Origin: Lampris incognitus | Lineage: Eukaryota > Chordata > Actinopteri > Lampriformes > Lampridae | Direction: 5' to 3' | DNA length: 64,000 nucleotides | NCBI RefSeq assembly: GCF_029633865.1 | Contig: NC_079212.1 | Span: 87,594,986-87,658,985, forward strand | In this document: positions 31,221 to 42,000 of the stretch, piece after piece | Position numbering within the stretch: position 1 is the stretch's first letter | How the letters are laid out: each line of letters opens with the position of its first letter | Notes under the pieces: model-generated | What the model was told of the DNA's origin: nothing | Database searches by the model: none | What the model saw: only the letters and a program-made list of their open reading frames with translations | Program-made: the position numbers and the translations under genes

Positions 31221-33663
31221 GACTGCAGGTATCCCCACCCTTACAAACAATACAATGACTGCAGGTGTCCCCACCCTTATAAACAATACAGTGACTGCAG
31301 GTACCCCCACCCTTATAAACAATACAGTGACTGCAGGTACCCCCACCCTTATAAACAATACAGTGACTGCAGGTGTCCCCACCCTTATAAACAATACAGT
31401 GACTGCAGGTGTCCCCACCCTTATAAACAATACAGTGACTGCAGGTACCCCCACCCTTATAAACAATACAGTGACTGCAGGTATCCCCACCCTTATAAAC
31501 AATACAGTGACTGCAGGTACCCCCACCCTTATAAACAATACAGTGACTGCAGGTACCCCCACTCTTATAAACATTACAGTGACTGCAGGTACCCCCACCC
31601 TTATAAACAATACAGTGACTGCAGGTACCCCCACCCTTATAAACAATACAGTGACTGCAAGTGTCCCCACCCTTATAAACAATACAGTGACTGCAGGTGT
31701 CCCCACCCTTATTAACAATACAGTGACTGCAGGTACCCCCACCCTTATAAACAATACAGTGACTGCAGGTACCCCCACCCTTATAAACAATACAGTGACT
31801 GCAGGTATCCCACCCTTATAAACAATACAGTGACTGCAGGTACCCCCACCCTTATAAAAAATACAGTGACTGCAGGTACCCCCACCCTTATAAACAATAC
31901 AGTGACTGCAGGTGTCCCCACCCTTATAAACAATACAGTGACTGCAGGTACCCCCACCCTTATAAACAATACAGTGACTGCAGGTATCCCCACCCTTATA
32001 AACAATACAGTGACTGTAGGTACCCCCACCCTTATAAACAATACAGTGACTGCAGGTACCCCCACTCTTATAAACAATACAGTGACTGCAGGTACCCCAC
32101 CCTTATAAACAATACAGTGACTGCAGGTGTCTCCACCCTTATAAACAATACAGTGACTGCAGGTGTCCCCACCCTTATAAACAATACAGTGACTGCAGGT
32201 ACCCCCACCCATATAAACAATACAGTGACTGCAGGTACCCCCACTCTTATAGACAATACAGTGACTACAGGTACCCCACCCTTATAAACAATACAGTGAC
32301 TGCAGGTGTCTCCACCCTTATAAACAATACAGTGACTGCAGGTGTCCCCACCCTTATAAACAATACAGTGACTGCAGGTACCCCCACCCTTATAAACAAT
32401 ACAGTGACTGCAGGTACCCCCACCCTTATAAACAATACAGTGACTGCAGGTACCCCCACCCTTATAAACAATACAGTGACTGCAGGTGTCCCCACCCTTA
32501 TAAACAATACAGTGACTGCAGGTGTCCCCACCCTTATAAACAATACAGTGACTGCAGGTATCCCCACCCTTATAAACAATACAGTGACTGCAGGTACCCC
32601 CACCCTTATAAACAATACAGTGACTGCAGGTACCCCCACTCTTATAAACATTACAGTGACTGCAGGTACCCCCACCCTTATAAACAATACAGTGACTGCA
32701 GGTACCCCCACCCTTATAAACAATACAGTGACTGCAAGTGTCCCCACCCTTATAAACAATACAGTGACTGCAGGTGTCCCCACCCTTATTAACAATACAG
32801 TGACTGCAGGTACCCCAACCCTTATAAACAATACAGTGACTGCAGGTACCCCCACCCTTATAAACAATACAGTGACTGCAGGTACCCCCACCCTTATAAA
32901 CAATACAGTGACTGCAGGTACCCCCACCCTTATAAACAATACAGTGACTGCAGGTGTCCCCACCCTTATAAACAATACAGTGACTGCAGGTACCCCCACC
33001 CTTATAAACAATACAGTGACTGCAGGTATCCCCACCCTTATAAACAATACAGTGACTGCAGGTACCCCCACCCTTATAAACAATACAGTGACTGCAGGTA
33101 CCCCCACCCTTATAAACAATACAGTGACTGCAGGTGTCCCCACCCTTATAAACAATACAGTGACTGCAGGTACCCCCACCCTTATAAACAATACAGTGAC
33201 TGCAGGTATCCCCACCCTTATAAAAAATACAGTGACTGCAGGTACCCCCACCCTTATAAACAATACAGTGACTGCAGGTACCCCCACTCTTATAAACAAT
33301 ACAGTGACTGCAGGTACCCCACCCTTATAAACAATACAGTGACTGCAGGTGTCTCCACCCTTATAAACAATACAGTGACTGCAGGTGTCCCCACCCTTAT
33401 AAACAATACAGTGACTGCAGGTACCCCCACCCATATAAACAATACAGTGACTGCAGGTACCCCCACTCTTATAGACAATACAGTGACTGCAGGTACCCCA
33501 CCCTTATAAACAATACAGTGACTGCGGGTGTCCCACCCTTATAAACAATACAGTGACTGCAGGTGTCTCCACCCTTATAAACAATACAGTGACTGCAGGT
33601 GTCCCCACCCTTATAAACAATACAGTGACTGCAGGTACCCCCACCCTTATTAAACAATACAGT
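31221..33663. repeat. 36-bp minisatellite, about 68 copies
   Basis: The unit starts GACTGCAGGTACCCCCACCC and ends with an AATACAGT. Variants alternate GTACC, GTGTCC and GTATCC. Since 36 is a multiple of three and the unit lacks stops in several frames, long open frames exist on both strands; they are not genes. Blocks containing rare variants (TTATTAAC at 31708 and 32785; CCATATAAAC at 32209 and 33431) recur at offsets of about 1.08 and 1.22 kb. This shows higher-order duplication. Confidence 0.95.
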
Positions 33664-33737
33664 GGCATAACGACCCAAAACAACCATCGGTTTCATATGC
33701 AAATTATCGTGACCATTAACTAGAGTTACTACGGTCA

Positions 33738-34780
33738 TGTGTACTATTCACAGAGGGTTGGCGAATAGTTGCAATCACAGCATTGTAAAATGGTGACAGA
33801 TGTGCTCTTAGCCCCCCCCCCCCTCCACCGGTTCAGGAATGGTCGTTCCCTCTTCACATATATGGCCTCTTTGACTCCCCGTTCGAACCAGCGTTCCTCC
33901 CTATCAAGGAGGTGCACATCCTCATCCCTGAAAGAGTGGCCACTGGCCTGTAGATGGTGTAGACTGTGTAGGTGGTGTAGACTGTGTAGGTGGCGCAGAC
34001 TGTGTAGATGGTGTAGACTGCGTACGTGGCGCAGACTGTGTAGATGGTGTAGACTGTGTAGGTGGTGCAGACTGTGTAGATGGTGTAGACTGCGTAGGTG
34101 GCGCAGACTGTGTAGATGGTGTAGACTGTGTAGGTGGTGCAGACTGTGTAGATGGTGTAGACTGTGTAGGTGGTGTAGACTGTGTAGGTGGTGCAAACTG
34201 TGTAGATGGTGTAGACTGTGGAGTCCTGGTCTGAGATGTTAGCTCTCCTGTGTTGTGTCCTCCTCTTGGCCAGCGTCTGTTTGGTTTCCCCGATGTACAA
34301 GTCACGGCAACCCTCTTGGCACTTAACAGCTACACTATATTGCTCTGTTTGTGCCGGGGGACCCGATCCTTGGGGTGGACCAACTTCTGGCCCAGTGTGC
34401 TTTGGGGTTTGAAAGCAACTGAGATGCGGTGTTTGGAAAATACCCGTCTCAACTGTTCCAGCTCTCCCACCACATACAGAATCACCACTGGTTTACACTT
34501 AAGACAGCTGCAGTCCTTCCCCTGTCTTCGATCAGTTGGTGCACTGTTTGGTTGTCTTCCTGGCTTTGACAAACGCCCAGTTAGGATGACCACACTTAAC
34601 CAGGGCCTGTTTAATGTGGGATCTCTCCTCTTCCCCGGCCGCTGTGTCGGTGGGGACGTTGTCAGCTCGGTGGTGCAGCGTCCTGATGGCTCCTAGTTTC
34701 TGCTCCAGTGGATGATGAGAGTCAAACCTTAAGTGCTGATCAGTGTGTGTTGGTTTACGGTAAACGTCTTGGGATTCGGT
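33738..34780 (-). pseudogene. Penelope-like RT/GIY-YIG endonuclease ORF remnant
   Basis: Conserved pieces lie in two or more frames. RT end: about 34780-34620. Linker and zinc-like region with HPKD and RHKQS: about 34480-34330. YIGETKQ: at about 34300. Endonuclease C-terminal part: about 33945-33830, ending in a basic RPFLNRWRGG segment. The frame before and after the 18-bp minisatellite differs, so the protein is broken. Confidence 0.75.
33949..34220. repeat. 18-bp minisatellite inside the GIY-YIG endonuclease region
   Basis: About 15 copies of GTGTAGATGGTGTAGACT with A/G and T/C variants. On the minus strand the repeat encodes alternating VYTIYT / VCTTYT hexapeptides in the frame of the upstream YIGETKQ segment. 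Confidence 0.93.
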
Positions 34781-34829
34781 GAGAGACTAGGTGGGAGAAA
34801 AGTCTGGACCTTTTGAAGTGGACATAGTA

Positions 34830-36563
34830 GCAGGGCTCTCAAGTTTTGAACTGAGTTCAGAGTGAGATTTTGGCGGCGGCGGTGGTGGGGGTTTGGTTGG
34901 GGTGGGGACGGGGGTCTGATCTGATAAATGACACGTAAATTCATACAAATAAAAATATTCATCATTTTTTAGTGCAGGTAGAACTGGTGACCTGAACGAG
35001 AACAGGATAACGTCACTGAATATGCGCAGTAAGCCCGTATACATGTTCGTTATGAACACAAACGTTATAATGACATAAATGTATAGAAACCTGTAGGTGA
35101 TCTGCTGCTCTGGAACGGCTGCTGTGAGCTTTCCTAACCTCACCTGAGATTCTGGCTTTCAGTTTGTGTATTTCATGACACAGAGCCACAGTGATGCTCA
35201 CACCATCTCAAAAACTTTGTATTATTTTTCTTTCATTCAACTCCTGAACTAAGATCTCAGATCTCTCACTATGACGTTAGAGCTCACCTGAGCGGCTGCA
35301 GCTCGCCTGTCTGTGTGTCTCTGTGCTGCTCAGGCTGCTGCTGACAGGATTTTCAGAATAAAATGATGCCTGATAGTCAAACAAATCAGTTGTGACTAGT
35401 TTAGCTTATAAATAATACTCATGTCTCACTACAATACAAGTAGCAGCACATTAATGTCACATATACTATAATAACTCTGCTCCTGAGCCACTAATGGAAA
35501 AGGAAGGGTTGGCATTAAATACTAAATAATTCTCACACTAATTTCAAAGATTCATATTTGGATTAATTGCAGAACATTCTCAGTTGATCGTGTGTAAACA
35601 GTTACTGACACTTTGGTTCTTCTTTAAAAAGGACCAGATGTCTTCATTTGCTTTTGAGAGGAATTTTCACCAACATTAAAGTTGTTTAATTATCCACATG
35701 TCTGAGCAACAATCGCAAATTAGCTAACATCACCTAACGCCAGAAATTAATATAATATCAATATCTTAGTTTAGTTTCAGGGGAAATCGTTTTACATTCT
35801 GTGACGTTTGAAATGTTTAAACTTTAAATACTGACTGCTGCAGATTCTCCACCTCACAGACTCCTCTGCACCTGTTGCTAGGCAACACGTAGCAGTGTCT
35901 TGCCATTAACATCGCTGATAAAGCAGCTGGCTTGCTTGAGATGGGTAAAAATATAATATATAACAGTTCAGCAACACGCAAACCTACCACAGAAAACCGG
36001 ACATTTTCATGAATTTATAACCCGCCCCCCCCCCCAGGACACGTCCGGGGAAAGAGGCCGCTTGGTCACCCTAAGCTAGCTAGGCTAGTTCACACACTCC
36101 GGTTAAACCAACTGCCTGGACACAATATTCATAGAGAGTACGAAGAGACAAGTTATCTCAAATGATGAGATAACTTACTGTACACATAGGATATGGTCTT
36201 CTCCCACGTCGTTGTCATCCTACTTCGGATTTGTGACCAAGTTAGTAGATAGCTGTCCTCTTCTGTCAAGTTGTTGTAGCGGGACTACCTAAATCTTACC
36301 CGGACACAGCAATGCTATTATTTGATTGGCTGTTCGGCAGCTATATTCTTTAATTTGATTGGCTGGTGCGTGGCAGGCCCTTCCCAACGCTATGGGGAAT
36401 CCACTTGATTCCTACCTGTTCCACTGTTATAAAAAATAGCGGCGCAACTTGGTGGGCGTTAACCTGGTTCTCTGCGTGAGAAATACAAGGTGTGGCGTGT
36501 GAGCGTGCGAACGAGTTGAAATGCGTGTGTCTCACGCCCAATGCGTGAGACTTGAGAGCCCTG
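34830..36563. mobile_element. Non-autonomous hAT element, 1.7 kb
   Basis: The ends CAGGGCTCTCAAGT (34831) and its inverse ACTTGAGAGCCCTG (to 36563) are flanked by an 8-bp duplication ACATAGTA (34822-34829 and 36564-36571). One extra G lies at the left end. No transposase ORF was found. The interior includes a G-rich triplet tract near 34870 and CpG-poor sequence. Confidence 0.85.
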
Positions 36564-36582
36564 ACATAGTAACATTCTAGAA

Positions 36583-36791
36583 CAGGGGTGTCAAACTCCA
36601 GGCCTCGAGGGCTGCAGTGTCTGCAGGTATTTGTTGCAACCATGCACCGCACCACACCACCTGATTAAACTAATTCCTTTCCCTCCTTGATCCAGGAGGC
36701 GAGCTAATTAGGGAAATCAGGTGGTGTATTGCACGGTTGCAACAAATACCTGCAGACACTGCAGCCCTCGAGGCCTGGAGTTTGACACCCC
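36583..36791. mobile_element. Palindromic hAT MITE, 209 bp
   Basis: The two arms (CAGGGGTGTCAAACTCCAGG...) are near-perfect inverted copies over about 70 bp. An 8-bp duplication TTCTAGAA flanks it (36575-36582 and 36792-36799). Confidence 0.9.
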
Positions 36792-36799
36792 TTCTAGAA

Positions 36800-39052
36800 G
36801 CTTCCAGAACTTCAAGTCTACCCTTAAAGACAGGGTCGAGTGAGGCCAGGTTGCTGATCTTTTGCTGAAAGGTCGGTCTTTCGACCTCAGCCAGGGTTCA
36901 TGGTGTTCCACCTCTGTACTCAGGATTCAGTACATTGCGGGGCTCTTGCAGCTCTTCCATCAGCCTCTTCTCAGCTGCAAAACTGTACTGCCATCAGCTC
37001 GTCAGCTTTGATAGACCCTCAGTAATCTCGTTCAACAGGTCTACAACACGTGTGTCCAGGTCCATATCGGTAATTGTGTTTTTAGTCAATTTGAAGCGCG
37101 GATGAGTTATAATTCAGTATTTCAATATGAATTCATGACAGACTCAAAGGAAACAGATTTATCATAAAATACGAATTTATTCATATCAATTAAAGTATCA
37201 ATCATTAAAACGACACTACACTCTGATCATAGTGTATTCACACTCGCTCAAAGCTATTAAGCACATTTATTGTGTCGACACAAGTTGAGTCATTACCAAC
37301 ATAAATAAATCCAAAACATAAATACAGTACTTCACAATGTTCCCTTTAAACAAGATTAGGATGCAGAATCAAATAGATTGTCAATGACTGGGTATTTCTG
37401 TTCCAGTATACTTCCATAAGAGCCCCGGAATGGTTACTGACAGGAATCTATATGAGCCAAAGAACCACTGATCCATCACAACCTGCACCGCCCACACCAA
37501 CGAGTCAGGCCAGTCTCATACCACGGTGTAAGTGGTCCAAATAAATTAACTCTGAAATAAATGTTTATGATTTCGAAAGGAGTCATTATTTAAGACACGA
37601 TGATATGGTATCGACAGGTCTTTCTGTTTCACACAAAATGAGATCCCACATGCTCCGTGCTCACGTACAGCCAGAGTGCACGTAGTAACCCTAATGTGGG
37701 AACCCTAAAGGCATCGCAGTGAGGACCGATTACGTCGCATAATTCTAAGTAAGGCTGAGGGAAGAAACATATTTCAGTGGTAATAAATTAAAAAAAAACA
37801 ACCAAAAAACCATTAGTCTTAAGATGACTCCCCCCACCCCACAAGAAATATAATGTAATGCAATGACTGATTTTTGAGGGGGAGAAAAAGGTGACATTAG
37901 CAAATCTTACCTCATGCAATTCGCCATTTTCAGTTGTCCTGTAACTGGTAATGACCTCCAGCAGAATAAATTCATAAAACAAGTAAAAAGTATCTGTTTA
38001 TCTACAAAGCAGTAAAGGAAGTGTTCCGTGTATTTCACAAAGGATAATAACTGAAAAGGAACCCGCCGACCACCCAAATTCAAAATAAATTTTGTCAAAG
38101 AAATTACAAACATACGTACTAAAATGGAAGAAATAAAAACCCGTCGCTCACTCAAAAAGGCAATCGATAAAATGTTGTCTGGTGGCTTGCCCAAAGGGCG
38201 TCCTCCCTACCTCATCAGGATGCAAAATGCTCCTCTCCATCTCAAAGCATTGGCTTCATTGTACGAATGTCACAGTGCAATTTCACGTGTGCAGCTGATG
38301 GTTAAAACAATCTCAATCTGCAAGGCACAAGCAAACGAACATTAGGACGAAGGAGAGGAACAGGGCCAGTAACAGCTGACCCACAATCAGCAGCTGATGT
38401 AGAGTCATAGGCTAATAGGGTAAGAAAAAAAGAACCGCTAAGCCTGCAGTCTCCAGAAATAGAAGTATTCTCCACTGTAAAACAAGCTTTTCAACAGTAG
38501 TCCTAGGAGAGTTCATGGAACGTGTGAAAGTATTCAGCGATGAAGTCAGACTTGTTCTGTCAAAGGTCTCCCAGTAGCAGGGCGTAGTTCATCAAGTGCT
38601 CGTGGAATTTTCCAAGACCCGCTATTCAGGAATAGCCAACAGATGAACCTAATTCACACCAGTGTACCCATTACCTGCATGGTAAACCAGAATGCCGAAG
38701 AACTGGTAAATGGACTGAAATTAAAACGGTGCTTCAGATACTACTCAAATGAACACTGCTTACCGAATGCTATTAACTCTGAACATAGAGAGTTCCTGGA
38801 GTTAAAGTTTTAAAAAAAAAAAAACAACAACAACTAAAAAACAAGACTAAAAGTGAAAAACCAATTCATCCGCAAGGCCAGACTTGCAGTTACATATCAA
38901 AACAACTGTAATCCTTCAACATAGGTGGACTTTAACACTGCACTGACTGTTTGCTGAGATGATCTGTCCTAACAAACATCCTTGTCCTCCTAAGCTGTCG
39001 TCCATCTTGAGTACAACCACACATCAACCTGTACAACCAGACGCACACGGCA
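36800..39052. other. No gene recognised; probable c1galt1 3' UTR at the right side
   Basis: Minus-strand AATAAA signals at 37176-37181 and 37266-37271 could end the c1galt1 transcript, giving a 3' UTR of about 1.8 kb. At 36800-37090 the minus strand shows broken coding-like pieces (MDLDTRVVDLLNEITEGL, AAEKRLMEELQEPRNVL) with stops that I do not recognise. A 73-residue plus frame at 38124-38345 has no recognised motif. Confidence 0.4.
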
Positions 39053-42000
39053 CTACCGCCTCTTCTCTGGTGGCACAGCAGGAGGGCCTTTCTCAGCAAA
39101 AGGAGGAAGATTAACCTCCTGTCCCTTGTCTAATTTGGGCAGATGTTCCCCCTCTCCACCCCCCTTCCCTTCAGAAGCCATTTCTTTGATTCCGCCCTCT
39201 TTGGCGTCTGCCTCCGATGCATCCTGGGAATCTACCGAGTCCAGGATCTCATAGTTCTTGGGAGAGGGGGGCTGATATCGGTGCCTGTAGCCAAAGGCAC
39301 GCAGGTGGTAGGTGTAGTACTCCAGTACATACATGAGTGTAGCATCCACATAGTGGAAAGACACGGACAGGTCCGAGCAGCAATTTGGGCCCTGGGGATA
39401 GTGAAGACAAACAATATTGACAACACGCCAGTATTTTCTTTTCACGCCATGTTCCGGTAACATCAAAAGATAACGTCTTGATGAGAAAAGGTCAGACACA
39501 TCCACCAGCATGTTAAGGTCTAAAACAAGAAAAATACTGCGAGTTGTTATTCAACAGTCATCAGATTGACCGGCCTATCGTCATGTTTTAAAGTGTGACA
39601 CCACACCTTTTGTAAAACCCGTTCCATTCCATCCATCCATCCATTATCCGAACCGCTTATCCTGCTCTCAGGGTTGCGGGGATGCTGGAGCCTATCCCAG
39701 CAGTCATTGGGCGGCAGGCAGGGAGACACCCTGGACAGGCCGCCAGGCCATCACAGGGCCCACACACACCAACAATAACACCTAGGGACAATTTAGTAGA
39801 GCCGAGTCACCTGACCTACATGTCTTTGGACTGTGGGAGGAAACCGGAGCCCCCGGAGGAAACCCACGCAGACACAGGGAGAACATGTAAACTCCACACA
39901 GAGGACAACTCGGGATGACCCCCAGGGTTGGACTACCCCGGGGCTCGAACCCAGGACCTTCTTGCTGTGAGGCGACCGCACCATGCCACCACATAGGTTA
40001 GTCATTACAATAAGTTAGGCTTTTGTGTGCCCGTGCCATTTTTGTGATTTAACAACATTTGTTTTATAGAACGCTAAAGTCTATTTTGGTTAGTGTTGGC
40101 ACAATGGCGGTAGCATTAGCATGTTAGCTAACTGGCGTTAGCATGTTAGCTCGCTGGCGTTAGCTTATGGGGATATTTTAGTGCACGACTGACGCGGGTT
40201 TGTTCTTTTGTTTCAGTTCTCACTGTCTGTTGATGGTCACGTTCAATAAAGTGTTTACGACAGTTCCTTTTATAAAACCATCACTACCAATCTGACTTTT
40301 TTTTTTAAATTGAGACTATCGAGAACCATTTTACAATCTTGTTTTTCACTGAAGAAAAATATCTATCAATGCAGTTAAAATGATGAACAAGCATTTTACC
40401 TTTTCTTTTCCTGCTTTAATGCAAATCTGACATGTAATGCTAGTAAAAACAATGTTGTTTCATAACGGTACAACACTAAGATGGTCATTCCCTCTAGCAT
40501 ACACAGAAATTCAACCAGTCTTAATGAACTTGCCTCTGAAATTGGGTAGTAGCAATAGCTCCAGTACCAGAAGCTCTTGGGGAACTTGGTTGTGAGGTGC
40601 TGCTCAGGAACAAAGGGGTGAAAGGTCTCCCTATGTGCAGTGTCTCTAGAGTCTCCAGCCTTCACCCCGACTTTCTCCATGCACTGCCCCATCGCCAAGT
40701 CCTCTACCGAGGTGGTGTGAGTGCACACCTTGTTTTTGAAGCCTTCCACAAATCTCCGCAGAGCCTCTTTACTCAGCACATAGCCTGCGCCGCCACTCAT
40801 GTAGCCCTGCTTGGCATAGGGCTTGAATCTTCGCCCAAAGTAGATGGGCTCATCTGGTGTGCGGTTGGCCAGAACCCAGCGCAAATTGTCCACGATGACA
40901 TAGGTGTCGTCGTCTGCCTTGAGGAACCAGTCGGCCTCGTGACCGTGATGCTCATAAGCATAGTGGTAGGCCCGGATAGTCTTCCAGTAGAGCTGATCGC
41001 GGCCCTCCTTTGTGCCCAAGCCTACAGTGGGGAAGTCAGGGTCATCCACAGAGCTCATGAACACTACAATATTGCAGTGTCGGCTCCAGGTGGCCTTCAC
41101 ATGCTTTGCCTTCTTCTCCAGGTTGTTGGGACCTGTCATCACCCAGCAAAGAATACGGACTTTTTTGTATAGCTCATCTGCCATACGACTGTCCTCACCT
41201 GGTAAAAAAGAATGATTAAATTAGTGTCACACATTTCATTGCAACACTGTATATCACTCTCTCCACATAAGTCTTATATTTAACAGTAGGTACAATAAGG
41301 CTTAAATATTTTTAATGTAAGACTGCCTGATTAAGCATCTAGTCAAACTTTAGTCTAAATTTTGATGACTTGTGCTTTATTTGGACCCAATACCAAGACG
41401 TCACACTTTGGCACTGACATAAATCCAGGCTCAACATCTTGGTAGCATTACTCTAAACCTGTACCTCATTATCTTGTGCATACACAATGCACGCTTGAGC
41501 AGCAGCTGTCTGCATGACAGAAAAAGAACTATTGTACGTTATTGCCTCACTCTCAAAAAGGCTTGATATGTTTTGTATATTCTTTTATTTCAAATGTATT
41601 TCAGAGGCAAATTTTATGTCAGATTTTTATTCCAATAAATTGGCCAAATTGACAACTTAAAACAGCTATTACCGTAACCACAGCTATGTTCAGACTGCAG
41701 GCCTGAAGCGCAATCCCCATTGTTTTGCTCAGATCTGATTTTGCTCGTTTCATTGGTCACATTAATTTTTCCGTGACAATATGATAAGTGTGAAGAGACG
41801 TCCTCCCGGGAAAAACTCGCATGTGCAAATAAATGAACGACAACTGTAATTTTGTGGCTATACTCTGCATTTTCACTAGCAATGTTCTCAAATGCCGGTC
41901 AACTGTGTTGTGTGCCCTCAAGTTTAGAATGAACATAGGAATCTTCCAAAATAGATCTAAAATCAGTGACTTTGCTGTCTTTCCACTGACATCCATTGGT

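Larger units (their letters stand above)
31130..34790 (-). mobile_element. Penelope-like retroelement, 5'-truncated, expanded by two minisatellites
   Basis: On the minus strand the order is: RT C-terminal pieces (RKPTHTDQHLRFDSHHPLEQ); a linker (KLVHPKDRVPRHKQSN); the start of a GIY-YIG endonuclease (LYIGETKQTLAKRRTQHRRA); an 18-bp minisatellite; the rest of the endonuclease (RDEDVHLLDREERWFERGVKEA); a 3' UTR; a 36-bp minisatellite; and a conserved 3' end with a hammerhead-like motif and AATAAA. The 5' part is lost at about 34790, next to an hAT element. Without the minisatellites only about 1 kb of element remains. Confidence 0.82.

Noticed and set aside
31200-33740. Long open frames on both strands and a CRISPR-like look of regular 36-bp repeats
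   Set aside because: Units are contiguous with no unique spacers, and the frames exist only because 36 is a multiple of three. It is a minisatellite.
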